This document shows, piece after piece, positions 25,914 through 34,895 of a DNA stretch of 64,000 nucleotides. This DNA is from Bacteroidota bacterium (GTDB taxonomy: Bacteria; Bacteroidota; Bacteroidia; Flavobacteriales; Flavobacteriaceae). The number at the start of each line of letters is the position of its first letter. The stretch's first letter is position 1. The position numbers and the translations under genes were made by a program. The notes beneath the pieces are model-generated. The model had not been told where the DNA came from. It saw only the letters and a list, made by a program, of their open reading frames with translations, and made no database searches. The DNA is taken from contig JAIUNZ010000004.1 in NCBI GenBank assembly GCA_020161455.1, positions 234,986-298,985 on the forward strand. Direction: 5' to 3'.

Positions 25914-25950
25914 TGTTAAAAAAACAAAAGTCGATCTGGAGCGATCGACT
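25914..25950 (-). terminator. Terminator downstream of lpxD
   Basis: AGTCGATC (25929-25936) and GATCGACT (25943-25950) form a perfect eight-pair stem with a six-base loop. On the minus strand it is followed by TTTTGTTTTTTT, so it ends the lpxD transcript about 70 bases after its stop. Confidence 0.82.
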
Positions 25951-26019
25951 AATGAAATGAATTGTAACATCCTTTCGGAATACTCATAGCAAAGATATAT
26001 TTTTTTTTTGAATACTGAA

Positions 26020-27018
26020 TTATTTATTTTGATTATTTGCTAGTCTTTTTAAAATTGCCCATTGTTTAAGAGCATCTCGAGCTTCAACCGCTGGGTAACC
26101 CAACATTGTTTTACCTGCTTCAACATCAGCAGCAACGCCAGAACCTGCACCAATTATAGCACCATCTCCAATTGATGTGTGGTCTTTTATCGAAGCACTT
26201 CCGCCAATAATTACTCCATTTCCAAGAGTGACAGAACCTGCTAAGCCAGAATTTCCTGCCATGATACAACATTTTCCAAGTTTAGAGTTGTGTCCTATTT
26301 GAACCAAATTGTCAATTTTACAACCATCTCCAAGAACTGTAGAACTGAATTTCCCTCTATCAACACATGAATTGGCTCCAATTTCTACACCATTTCCAAT
26401 GATTACGTTTCCAATTTGTGGAATTTTAACCAATCCTTTTTCAGCACAAGGACGGAAACCAAAACCATCGGCACCTATAGTACAATTTGGATGCAAAATG
26501 CAAAAAGCACCAACATGACAGCGCTCACGAATAACAGTTCCTGACCAAATCACGGTGTTTTTTCCAACCGAAGATTCGTCAAGAATTGTAACGTTAGGGT
26601 AAATAATAACGTTTTCAGCAATGGTAACATTTGGTCCAACATAACAACCAGCTCCAATCTTCGTTCCAGTTCCAATAGTAGCCGTGTCATCTATTACTGC
26701 TGTTGGGTGAATATTGACTTTGAAAAAAGGAGTTGGTGGCGCAAACAATTCTAGTACTTGCGACATGGCCAAATCAGCATTTTTAACTTTTATAAACACA
26801 CGATTTTCACCTGGTTCAATAGAAATATCTAGATTAACTACTGCTACAGAAGCTTTAGAATTTTTCCAATACTTTTCGTATTTTTTATTTCCTATAAAAG
26901 AAATTTCAGTTTCAGTCGCATTTTCTAATTGTTCAGGTGCAGTAATTTTATTTGTTGTAGTTCCCGTAATTTTACCACCCAAAATGTTACTTATATATTC
27001 AACTGAAAAGGATTTCAT
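26020..27018 (-). CDS. lpxD: UDP-3-O-(3-hydroxyacyl)glucosamine N-acyltransferase
   Basis: This enzyme adds the second hydroxy-acyl chain in lipid A synthesis, using an acyl carrier protein donor, in the cytoplasm. The 332-residue product has an N-terminal uridine-binding domain (residues 1-100) and then a left-handed beta-helix. The helix is built of hexapeptide repeats such as IGTGTKIGAGCYVGPNVTI. The catalytic histidine lies in VQIGHNSKLGKCCIMAGN, and a C-terminal helix (ALKQWAILKRLANNQ) ends the chain. In many Bacteroidota another lpxD copy sits with lpxC/fabZ and lpxA; this one is alone, so it may be a second paralogue. Confidence 0.92.
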   Translation of the reverse strand: MKSFSVEYISNILGGKITGTTTNKITAPEQLENATETEISFIGNKKYEKYWKNSKASVAVVNLDISIEPGENRVFIKVKNADLAMSQVLELFAPPTPFFKVNIHPTAVIDDTATIGTGTKIGAGCYVGPNVTIAENVIIYPNVTILDESSVGKNTVIWSGTVIRERCHVGAFCILHPNCTIGADGFGFRPCAEKGLVKIPQIGNVIIGNGVEIGANSCVDRGKFSSTVLGDGCKIDNLVQIGHNSKLGKCCIMAGNSGLAGSVTLGNGVIIGGSASIKDHTSIGDGAIIGAGSGVAADVEAGKTMLGYPAVEARDALKQWAILKRLANNQNK

Positions 27019-27166
27019 GTATATTAATTTATAATTATCTTCAAATTAAGCGAAATCCTTTTAATAAACCTATTTAGTAGGATTTTTTAGTGTAAGTTAA
27101 AATGATAAATTTTCACCTTTATAATTACAAAAATTTACTATCGAATGTCAGACTGCCAACTGAAAA

Positions 27167-28262
27167 CTACTCCTCTTTTTGTCCCATCATCATTAAATAG
27201 GCTTTTAAGAATTCGTCTATTTCGCCATTCATAACACCATCAACATCGCTGGTTTCTTTTCCGGTGCGAACGTCTTTTACAAGTTTGTAGGGTTGCATCA
27301 CATAATTTCTAATTTGTGAACCCCATTCAATCTTCATTTTTCCGGCTTCAATATCGCTGCGTTGTTCTTGTTGTTTCTTTAATTCAATTTCATATAATTG
27401 CGATTTCAGCATTTGTAAAGCACGAGAACGATTATCGTGTTGCGAACGAGTTTCTGAACATTGAATCTGTATGCCAGTAGGTTTGTGAACCAATTGTACT
27501 TTAGTTTCTACTTTGTTTACATTTTGACCACCAGCACCACTAGAACGCGCAGTGGTAATTTCAATATCAGCAGGATTAATTTCAATTTCAATGGTGTCAT
27601 CAACTAGTGGATAAACATATACTGATGCAAAAGAAGTATGGCGCTTGGCATTACTATCAAATGGTGAAATACGCACTAAGCGATGTACTCCGTTTTCTCC
27701 TTTTAAATAGCCAAAAGCAAAATCGCCTTCAATTTCTAGAGTTACGGTTTTTATTCCAGCAACATCGCCTTCTTGAAAGTTCAATTCTTTTATTTTATAC
27801 CCTTGACGTTCTGCCCACATTAAATACATGCGCATCAGCATACTTGCCCAATCGCAACTTTCCGTTCCTCCTGCGCCAGCAGTAATTTGAAGTACAGCAC
27901 TTAGATTATCCCCTTCATCAGAAAGCATGTTTTTAAACTCGATGTTTTCGATGAAAGTATTTGTAGTTTCATATAAAGAATCTAATTCTTCCTCAGAAGC
28001 GTCGCCTTCTTTTACAAATTCGTAGGTAATTTGAAGTTCTTCCAACAGATTGTTGGCTTTCTCAAAATCTTCTACCCATTGTTTTTTAGAACGCAAGTTT
28101 TTTACAATGATTTCGGCTTCTTTGGCATTGTTCCAAAAATCAGGTGCATAGGTTTTTTCTTCCTCGTTGGCTATTTCTATAAGCTTGGCATCAATGTCAA
28201 AGATACCTCCTCAACGCACCAAGACGTTCTACAATACCTTTTATTTGTTCGGTATTTGTCAT
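27167..28262 (-). CDS. prfB: Peptide chain release factor 2, made by a +1 programmed frameshift
   Basis: This factor ends translation at UGA and UAA. A 21-codon leader frame begins at ATG 28262 ([20 protein letters not shown]...) and stops at TGA 28199-28197. Skipping T28199 joins it to the main frame, which reads [10 protein letters not shown] and continues for 343 codons. The joined product is 364 residues, nearly the same as E. coli RF2. The main frame has the RF2-type stop-codon-reading motif SPF ([16 protein letters not shown]) and the catalytic GGQ at about residues 244-246 ([15 protein letters not shown]). Starting the gene at an internal codon would lose the N-terminal domain. Its own promoter lies at 28285-28314. 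Confidence 0.95.
28196..28211 (-). promoter_or_regulatory. RF2 +1 recoding site
   Basis: Read on the minus strand the site is AGGAGG (28211-28206), TAT, CTT (28202-28200), TGA (28199-28197), C. This matches the E. coli prfB arrangement: a Shine-Dalgarno-like element three bases before a slippery CTT, then UGA with a following C. When RF2 is scarce the ribosome slips from CUU to UUU, so RF2 controls its own synthesis. Confidence 0.95.
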
Positions 28263-28284
28263 AAATAATGTAGTTTTGTGTTTG

Positions 28285-28314
28285 CAAAAGTAAGTACAAT
28301 TCGTGAATTGTCAA
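28285..28314 (-). promoter_or_regulatory. prfB promoter with a perfect dyad in its spacer
   Basis: On the minus strand, TTG (28314-28312) is followed after 19 bases by TACTTTTG (28292-28285). The spacer contains ACAATTC-N2-GAATTGT (28296-28311), an inverted repeat of two perfect seven-base arms. A dimeric repressor bound there would block polymerase, and it could also affect the divergent threonine aldolase gene. Operator function is inference. Confidence 0.6.
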
Positions 28315-28329
28315 TATATAAAATAAACT

Positions 28330-29355
28330 ATGGAAATTAATTTAATTAGCGATACGGTAACAAAACCTTCACCAGAAATGTTAAAAGCAATGTTCAATGC
28401 CAAAGTAGGCGATGACGTTTTTAAACAAGATCCAACGGTTAATGAGTTTGAACGTATTGTTGCTGAATTGTTTGGCATGGAGGCTGCTTTGTTTTTTCCA
28501 ACAGGAACGATGGCCAATCAAACGGCGGTTAAATTAAATACCAATCCTGGTGACCAAATTATTTGTGATAAATGGACACACATTCATTTGTATGAAGCTG
28601 GTGGCGCATCGTCTAATAGTGGTGTAAATTTTAATCTATTAGATGGAAATAGAGGAATGATTACTGCCGAGCAAGTAAAAGAAGGGATAAATGACCCAGA
28701 GTTTTACCATGCACCTTTAACTAAAATGGTGGGAATAGAAAATACAACAAATAAAGGCGGCGGTGCTTGCTATGAAATGGAGGAACTTATCAAAATAAAG
28801 CAAGTATGTATTGATCATAATTTAAAATTTCATCTTGATGGTGCACGATTGTGGAACGCTTTGATTGCTAAAAAACAACATCCAAAACAATTTGGTGCAT
28901 TGTTTGATACCATTTCGGTTTGTTTCTCTAAAGGATTGGGTTGTCCAATTGGTTCGGTATTATTATCGGATGCTGAAACGATGAAAAAAGCGTTACGTAT
29001 CCGAAAAATATTTGGTGGAAACATGCGCCAATCGGGCTATTTGGCTGCTGCAGGTATATATGCGTTACAAAATAACATCAATAGGTTAGAAGAAGATCAT
29101 AATCGAGCCAAAGAATTAGGCAAACAATTGCAACAATGTTCTTGGGTAAAAGTAGTGGAACCAATAGAAACGAACATCATAGTATTTTCGCCAATTGATA
29201 CCGTTTCTGACCAGCAGATTATGGATAAATTAAAACAAAAAGGCATTTCAATCAGTTTGATGTCAAAAGGAAAATTGCGAATTGTAACGCATTTAGACTA
29301 CCGACAAATAATGCATGAATATGTTTTAGAAGCCTTGAGCAAGTTGGCGTTTTAA
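28330..29355 (+). CDS. ltaE: Low-specificity threonine aldolase
   Basis: This PLP enzyme splits threonine or allo-threonine into glycine and acetaldehyde. The 341-residue product has the aldolase family start (MEINLISDTVTKPSPEMLKA), FFPTGTMANQTAVK for cofactor-phosphate binding, and FHLDGARLWNA with the Asp that pairs with the PLP ring. The Schiff-base lysine is Lys201 in SVCFSKGLGCPIGS. It supplies glycine, which links it to glyA and gcvT elsewhere in the window. Its stop overlaps that of the TauE-type gene on the other strand by four bases. The start lies 67 bases from that of prfB, in a shared divergent promoter region. Confidence 0.93.
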   Translation: MEINLISDTVTKPSPEMLKAMFNAKVGDDVFKQDPTVNEFERIVAELFGMEAALFFPTGTMANQTAVKLNTNPGDQIICDKWTHIHLYEAGGASSNSGVNFNLLDGNRGMITAEQVKEGINDPEFYHAPLTKMVGIENTTNKGGGACYEMEELIKIKQVCIDHNLKFHLDGARLWNALIAKKQHPKQFGALFDTISVCFSKGLGCPIGSVLLSDAETMKKALRIRKIFGGNMRQSGYLAAAGIYALQNNINRLEEDHNRAKELGKQLQQCSWVKVVEPIETNIIVFSPIDTVSDQQIMDKLKQKGISISLMSKGKLRIVTHLDYRQIMHEYVLEALSKLAF

Positions 29356-30083
29356 TTCAGAAATTGTTTTAAAATTGTAATTAAACCAATGATTAAAATT
29401 AATACCAATGATAGGTTTTTGAATTTGTCTTGAGGAATATAATGTAGAATTCTTTTTCCTAAGTAAGTACCTACTAATCCAATAACAAACAAGAAAGGAA
29501 TATATATGATAATATCTTTGGTAATATATCCATTTTCATAGTAAACCACGGTTCTTGTAGTATCTATCATCATATCGATTGCTGCTGATGTAGCAATAAA
29601 TACACTTTTTTCAAGATTGTAAGCAGCCATGGTTAATCCGCGGATGGCACCGCCAGTTCCGAGTAAGCCAGCTGAAAACCCTGATAAAATTCCACCTGTT
29701 ATTGAGTTTTCTTTATTGGGTTCAATGACTAATTTTTGTTTGACTAAAAACAATAAACTTAGTACAACTAAAAAAATCCCTAACAATAGTTCTAATAATA
29801 CTGTATCTAAGTAGCGTGAAACTATCCCGCCAATTATAACAAAAATAACAGAAGGCAATCCTATGTATAATAATAGATTTTTATCAAGACCTTTTTTAAA
29901 AAGAATTATTTTACTCAAATTGCTTGATAAGTGAAACACAGCAGTTAATCCGAGTACGGTATGAAAATCAAAATAAAAATTTCCTAATGGTACAAAAAAC
30001 ACCGAAGAACCAAAACCACCAATAGTTCCAATAATTTCTGCCAATAAAGCGAAAACTAGAAAAAGGTAGTTGATGTTATTCAT
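29352..30083 (-). CDS. TauE/SafE-family membrane permease
   Basis: The 243-residue product has seven or eight hydrophobic helices and the TauE/SafE repeat signatures: IGTIGGFGSSVFFVPLG near the N-terminus and GILSGFSAGLLGTGGAIRG in the second half. These Gly-rich paired motifs form the transport core. Family members export sulfite, sulfoacetate or related anions, but the substrate here cannot be deduced. Its ATG overlaps the stop codon of the YbaB gene by one base, so the two are translationally coupled even though no functional link is known. Confidence 0.88.
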   Translation of the reverse strand: MNNINYLFLVFALLAEIIGTIGGFGSSVFFVPLGNFYFDFHTVLGLTAVFHLSSNLSKIILFKKGLDKNLLLYIGLPSVIFVIIGGIVSRYLDTVLLELLLGIFLVVLSLLFLVKQKLVIEPNKENSITGGILSGFSAGLLGTGGAIRGLTMAAYNLEKSVFIATSAAIDMMIDTTRTVVYYENGYITKDIIIYIPFLFVIGLVGTYLGKRILHYIPQDKFKNLSLVLILIIGLITILKQFLN

Positions 30084-30406
30084 TATTTAAATAAATCCAT
30101 TCCAGGAATATTTGGCATTCCTTGTTTTGCAACCGCCGCAAGCTCAGTTTCATTAACATTGGTAGCTTTTTCTATGGCTTTGTTTAGTACTAAAATTAGG
30201 TAATCTTCTAGTTGCTCTTTGTCTTCAAGCAAGTTGTTGTCTATAGAAATTGATTTAATCTTTCGGTTGGCTGTTAAGGTTACTTTTAGTAAACCGTCGT
30301 TGCTTTGTTCGTCTATTAAAACGGTGTCTAGACGTTTCTTAGTTTCTTCAATTTTTTGTTGGGTTTCTTTTAATTTTCCCATCATGTTCATCATGTCTCC
30401 AAACAT
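30083..30406 (-). CDS. YbaB/EbfC nucleoid-associated protein
   Basis: This is a small DNA-binding protein that forms dimers and decorates the nucleoid. The 107-residue product begins with a helical, Met-rich stretch ([21 protein letters not shown]). The family core follows: [19 protein letters not shown], then the helix [22 protein letters not shown]. The usual recR or dnaX neighbour is absent. It is co-transcribed with the downstream permease gene. The assignment rests on length, the order of helix-strand-helix and the characteristic N-terminus. Confidence 0.93.
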   Translation of the reverse strand: MFGDMMNMMGKLKETQQKIEETKKRLDTVLIDEQSNDGLLKVTLTANRKIKSISIDNNLLEDKEQLEDYLILVLNKAIEKATNVNETELAAVAKQGMPNIPGMDLFK

Positions 30407-30534
30407 AGTTGTATCAATTTAAATTAGTTGGTAAAAATACAAATTCAACTGTTAATTTTTATTGGATAACTTAATAAAAAATTAACTATTTCAATAGAGT
30501 ATTATTCTAATTTTACATGCTTAAATAAATCAAA

Positions 30535-32592
30535 ATGCCAAAAAAGATAGTTCCGCCAATCGCTAAAATTATTCCTAAAACGCTAGAAAAACATGGTGAT
30601 GTTCGCATAGATAATTACTATTGGCTGAATGATAGAGAGAATCCAGAAGTGATTGATTATCTGAATAAAGAAAACGACTATTACCAAAAATCAACAGCTC
30701 ATACCAAACAGTTTCAAGCTATTTTGTTTGAAGAAATGAAGGCAAGGATTAAGGAAGATGATCAATCGGTTCCTTATTTTTATAATGGATATTGGTATAT
30801 CACTCGTTTTGAAATAGGAAAAGGTTATCCAATTTATGCTCGAAAAAAAGAATCATTAGAAGCTAAAGAAGAAATTCTTTATGATTGTAATGAAATGGCC
30901 AAAGACCATGCTTATTTTAAGTTAACAGGTTTAAGTGTTAGTGATGATAATAAATGGGTAACATTTGGAGTTGATACGGTTTCTAGACGTCAATTTACGA
31001 TTCAAATTAAGAATTTAGAAACCAATGAAATATTACCCTATAAAGTAGAAAACACTACTGGTGATGCTACTTGGGCAAGTGATAATAAAACATTTTTCTA
31101 TTCCAGAAAAGATGAGCAAACACTTCGCCCAGATAGAATTTACAAGCACATTTTAGGTACGAATCCTGATGATGATGAAGTAGTGTATTTTGAAAAAGAT
31201 GAAACTTTTGATGTTTCGGTTTATAAATCAAAATCGCGAAAGTATATTATTATCAATTCCGATAGTACTATGACTAGTGAATATTGGTATTTACTTGCTT
31301 CAAAACCAAATGGTAAATTCAAAGTCTTTCAAAAAAGAACTCGTGGTTTAGAATATTCGATTTCGCATTTTGAAAACCATTTTTATATTGTAACTAATAA
31401 AGATAAAGCAACCAATTTTAAATTGATGAAAACTCCTGAAGACGCAACATCAAAAAAAAATTGGGTTGATTTAATTCCACATAGAGAACAAGTTTTAGTA
31501 GAAGCAATCGATATTTTTAAAGATTATTTAGTGGTTTCTGAACGGTTTAATGGTCTGAATCAATTGAAAATTATGCCATGGAAAGGGAAAGAATATTATT
31601 TGCCATTTGATAGTGAAACTTATATGGCATATACCACATCCAATATCGACTTTGATACCGAAATTCTCCGTTATAGTTATCAATCATTAGCAACTCCAAG
31701 CTCAGTTATTGATTTCAATATGCGAACCAAAGAAAAAACAGTATTGAAAGAACAAGAAGTTCTTGGTGGAACATATGACAAATCAAATTATACAGAAAAA
31801 AGAATTTGGGCAACAGCAAAAGATGGAATAAAAGTTCCTATTTCAATGATTTATAAAAATGGAGTAGAGCAGAACGGTAAAAATCCGACTCTTTTGTATG
31901 CTTATGGTTCCTATGGTGTTACGATGGATTGTCATTTTTCATCCGTTCGATTGTCATTGTTAGACAGAGGATTTATTTTTGCCATTGCTCATGTTCGTGG
32001 CGGAGAAGATTTAGGAAGAAATTGGTATGACAATGGAAAATTATTGAAAAAGAAAAACACATTTACTGATTTTATTGCTTGTTCGGAGTTTTTAATAAAT
32101 GAAAAATACACTTCAAACGAACATCTTTATGCCGAAGGTGGTTCGGCTGGAGGATTATTGATGGGTGCAATTATTAATATGGCACCAAATTTGTATAAAG
32201 GAGTAATTGCGCAAGTTCCATTTGTAGATGTAGTGACAACAATGCTTGATGATAGTATTCCGCTTACAACAAGTGAATATGATGAATGGGGAAATCCTAA
32301 TCAGAAAAAATATTATGATTACATGAAAAGATATTCGCCATATGATAATGTAGTAGCTCAGGACTATCCAAATATTTATATATCAACTGGTTTGCACGAT
32401 TCTCAAGTGCAATATTGGGAACCTGCAAAATGGATTGCTAAGCTAAGAGTTTTGAAAACTAATAATAATCAATTATATTTGGATGTTAATATGGATGCTG
32501 GTCACGGTGGTGCATCTGGACGGTTTGAAGCATTAAAAGAAATTGCAAAAGAATATTGTTTTTTATTAGATTTACAAGGAATACAAGGCTAG
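30535..32592 (+). CDS. Oligopeptidase B (prolyl oligopeptidase family S9A)
   Basis: This is a cytoplasmic serine peptidase that cuts peptides after basic residues. The 685-residue product is almost the length of E. coli PtrB (686). An N-terminal seven-bladed beta-propeller (about residues 75-400) gates an alpha/beta-hydrolase domain. The catalytic triad is Ser537 in EGGSAGGLLMG, Asp622 in STGLHDSQV and His657 in DAGHGGASGRF. VPFVDVVTTMLDDSIPLT is typical of the S1 region in this group. There is no signal peptide. The cysteine synthase follows 81 bases later but seems to have its own promoter. Confidence 0.93.
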   Translation: MPKKIVPPIAKIIPKTLEKHGDVRIDNYYWLNDRENPEVIDYLNKENDYYQKSTAHTKQFQAILFEEMKARIKEDDQSVPYFYNGYWYITRFEIGKGYPIYARKKESLEAKEEILYDCNEMAKDHAYFKLTGLSVSDDNKWVTFGVDTVSRRQFTIQIKNLETNEILPYKVENTTGDATWASDNKTFFYSRKDEQTLRPDRIYKHILGTNPDDDEVVYFEKDETFDVSVYKSKSRKYIIINSDSTMTSEYWYLLASKPNGKFKVFQKRTRGLEYSISHFENHFYIVTNKDKATNFKLMKTPEDATSKKNWVDLIPHREQVLVEAIDIFKDYLVVSERFNGLNQLKIMPWKGKEYYLPFDSETYMAYTTSNIDFDTEILRYSYQSLATPSSVIDFNMRTKEKTVLKEQEVLGGTYDKSNYTEKRIWATAKDGIKVPISMIYKNGVEQNGKNPTLLYAYGSYGVTMDCHFSSVRLSLLDRGFIFAIAHVRGGEDLGRNWYDNGKLLKKKNTFTDFIACSEFLINEKYTSNEHLYAEGGSAGGLLMGAIINMAPNLYKGVIAQVPFVDVVTTMLDDSIPLTTSEYDEWGNPNQKKYYDYMKRYSPYDNVVAQDYPNIYISTGLHDSQVQYWEPAKWIAKLRVLKTNNNQLYLDVNMDAGHGGASGRFEALKEIAKEYCFLLDLQGIQG

Positions 32593-32608
32593 TTAAAATT
32601 TTTTTTAT

Positions 32609-32649
32609 TAAATTTGCAACGTTTTGGGGTTTTCAAACATGTCCCAAAA
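32609..32649 (+). promoter_or_regulatory. Candidate promoter box and leader hairpin of the cysteine synthase gene
   Basis: TAAATTTG at 32609-32616 is a good -7 box, although I see no clear -33 TTG. Just downstream, TTTTGGG (32622-32628) and CCCAAAA (32643-32649) form inverted seven-base arms around a 14-base loop, starting about where transcription should begin. It could be an operator or a 5' stabilising hairpin. Confidence 0.45.
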
Positions 32650-32673
32650 TTTAAAGCTTGACTAATTTATTTT

Positions 32674-33714
32674 ATGAAAGAAGATATAAAAGCTTACGAT
32701 AATGTACTAGGATTAATAGGTAATACACCATTAATTAAGCTTAACAAAGTAACTGAAAATATAGAAGGAAATTTCTATGCTAAAGTTGAAGCATTTAATC
32801 CAGGACACTCTACTAAAGACAGAATTGCATTATACATTATTGAAGAAGCTGAAAGACAAGGAGTTTTAACTCCTGGAGATACCATTATTGAAACTACTTC
32901 GGGTAATACTGGGTTTAGCTTGGCAATGGTAAGCATCATCAAAGGTTATAATTGTATTTTGGCAGTAAGTTCTAAATCTTCTATGGATAAAATAGATATG
33001 CTTAGAAGTCTTGGTGCTAAAGTTTACGTCTGTCCAGCACATGTTTCTGCAGATGACGAGCGTTCGTATTACAATGTTGCCAAGCGTTTGCACGAGGAAA
33101 CCAAAGGTTCTGTTTATATTAATCAATATTTTAATCAATTAAATATTGATGCTCATTATAAAACTACAGGTCCAGAAATATGGGAACAAACTAATGGAAA
33201 AATAACACATCTTGTAGCTTGTAGCGGAACAGGAGGAACTATTTCTGGTGCGGCAAAATTCTTGAAAGAAAAAAATCCGAATATTAGAATTTTAGGCGTT
33301 GATGCTTTTGGTTCGGTGCTGAAAAAATATCATGAAACAAAAGAGTTTGACTCAAATGAAATCTATCCATACCGAATAGAAGGTTTGGGTAAAAACTTAA
33401 TTCCAACAGCAACCGATTTTGATGTAATTGATCATTTCATGAAAGTTACAGATGAAGAAAGTGCACATACAACTAGAGAAATAGCTAAAAAAGAAGGTTT
33501 GTTTGTAGGTTATACTTCAGGTGCAGTAATGCAAGCCATTAAACAATATGCAGAAGAAGGTGAATTTGATGAAAACAGCAACGTAATAGCTATTTTTCCT
33601 GATCATGGCTCTAGATATATGAGTAAAGTATATAGCGATGATTGGATGAACGAACAAGGTTTCTTTGATACTAAAAATCAAGAAGAAGCTCAAAAAATAG
33701 AAATCATTAAATAA
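32674..33714 (+). CDS. PLP-dependent cysteine synthase family protein
   Basis: This is a fold-type II PLP enzyme that makes cysteine (or a related thioether) from O-acetylserine. In the 346-residue product the Schiff-base lysine is Lys48 in [28 protein letters not shown] binds the substrate carboxylate, and [17 protein letters not shown] binds the PLP phosphate. PGHSTKDR replaces the usual PGGSVKDR, placing it in the branch nearer CysM and cystathionine beta-synthase than CysK. The C-terminus lacks a CBS domain. No sulfate assimilation genes are adjacent, so the donor (sulfide, thiosulfate or homocysteine) remains open. Confidence 0.9.
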   Translation: MKEDIKAYDNVLGLIGNTPLIKLNKVTENIEGNFYAKVEAFNPGHSTKDRIALYIIEEAERQGVLTPGDTIIETTSGNTGFSLAMVSIIKGYNCILAVSSKSSMDKIDMLRSLGAKVYVCPAHVSADDERSYYNVAKRLHEETKGSVYINQYFNQLNIDAHYKTTGPEIWEQTNGKITHLVACSGTGGTISGAAKFLKEKNPNIRILGVDAFGSVLKKYHETKEFDSNEIYPYRIEGLGKNLIPTATDFDVIDHFMKVTDEESAHTTREIAKKEGLFVGYTSGAVMQAIKQYAEEGEFDENSNVIAIFPDHGSRYMSKVYSDDWMNEQGFFDTKNQEEAQKIEIIK

Positions 33715-34008
33715 TTTTTTGAAGAATTACTTAAGTTTTAGTTTTTTTTAAAATTATTAATTATTCTATTATATAATCAATTATTTTTTATAGTATAGTT
33801 CTTATCTTTATAAGTAGTCATTTTTTAATAGAAATGAAGTATGGTTAATCTATACTTAGCTTATTATCAAAGTGTTTTAGTTTTTTAACTATTTTTTTTA
33901 TAACTATTTCTTGCTTTAATTTATTATATTTTGAAAAAAATAGTCATGTTGATTAAACCTTTTTATTAATTCAATATCTAATTTCAAAACCATAAAAAAT
34001 AAATGATT

Positions 34009-34842
34009 ATGAATGTTAAAAAATTAATTTTTGGATTGACATTATCTATGTTTATCTTTAGTTGTAACAAAGACGATTCTACTTCAAGTAATTCTTTAGA
34101 TGCATCTCAAGCAAGAACCAGTGTTGAAATTGACAAACTAACTGATGATGTTTCTTATGTTATTGAAAATCAAATTGATATTCAATTAAGTGATTCTGGG
34201 AAAATGACTGAAATTCCCGAAAGCCTACTTCCACCTTGTGCAACTGTAACAACTGTAATTACTGGTAATACATGGACAAGAACCATAGATTTTGGAACAG
34301 AAGGTTGTACTATGCCAAATGGAAATGTATATAAAGGTGTGATTACTATTTCCAAAATACTTACTAGCAATCCTTTGTCTAGAACATTTACTATAACTTT
34401 TGAAAACTTTTATAGTAATGCACGATTAATAGAGGGTACAAAAACTATTGTTAGAACATTAACAACAGTTGCACCAATTCATCCAACAAGCACAATGACA
34501 ATGAATATTACCGTTACTTTTCCAAATGGAGAATCCTATGAAAGAACTGGAAATAGAGTTTCTGAAATGATTGAAGGATTTGGAACTGCAATTTGGAGTG
34601 ATAATATTTTCAGTGTAACTGGAAATTGGTCAACAACAAGATTAAATTGGAGCCAAACTACAACTATTACAACACCATTAGTTTTTAAAATGAATTGTCA
34701 GTATGGATTAGTTCAAGGAGAAATTCAAATTGTTAGAAATAACAATTCGGCAGTTATTAATTACGGAGATGGCACTTGTGATAATCAAGCTACAATTTCT
34801 ATAAACGGAAGTGCTCCTGCTACTTTCACTTTCGGAAATTAA
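34009..34842 (+). CDS. Lipoprotein of unknown function
   Basis: The product has about 277 residues with a lipoprotein signal (MNVKKLIFGLTLSMFIFSC, lipobox FIFSC). A short acidic and serine-rich tether (NKDDSTSSNS) follows, as in surface-exposed Bacteroidota lipoproteins. The mature protein is Thr-rich and beta-strand-rich, and repeats the turn RTIDFGTEGCTMPNGNVYKG; it ends in NYGDGTCDNQATISING. Paired cysteines suggest disulfides. I recognise no domain. ATG 34009 is preferred over 34003 because it starts the signal peptide without two extra residues. The 294 bases upstream of it are very AT-rich and show no gene. Confidence 0.78.
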   Translation: MNVKKLIFGLTLSMFIFSCNKDDSTSSNSLDASQARTSVEIDKLTDDVSYVIENQIDIQLSDSGKMTEIPESLLPPCATVTTVITGNTWTRTIDFGTEGCTMPNGNVYKGVITISKILTSNPLSRTFTITFENFYSNARLIEGTKTIVRTLTTVAPIHPTSTMTMNITVTFPNGESYERTGNRVSEMIEGFGTAIWSDNIFSVTGNWSTTRLNWSQTTTITTPLVFKMNCQYGLVQGEIQIVRNNNSAVINYGDGTCDNQATISINGSAPATFTFGN

Positions 34843-34863
34843 TATAATTTACACACTTACTAG

Positions 34864-34895
34864 AAAACGTTTCAAAAATTTGAAACGTTTTTTTT
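34864..34895. terminator. Bidirectional terminator between lipoprotein gene and rlmN
   Basis: AAAACGTTTCA (34864-34874) pairs with TGAAACGTTTT (34881-34891), with A-runs before and T-runs after, so it works from either side. The rlmN stop codon lies at its right edge. Confidence 0.88.

Noticed and set aside
27167-28096. prfB starting at an internal TTG (28096) as a 309-residue protein
   Set aside because: This drops the N-terminal domain; the leader frame plus the +1 slip at 28199 gives a 364-residue product of normal length.
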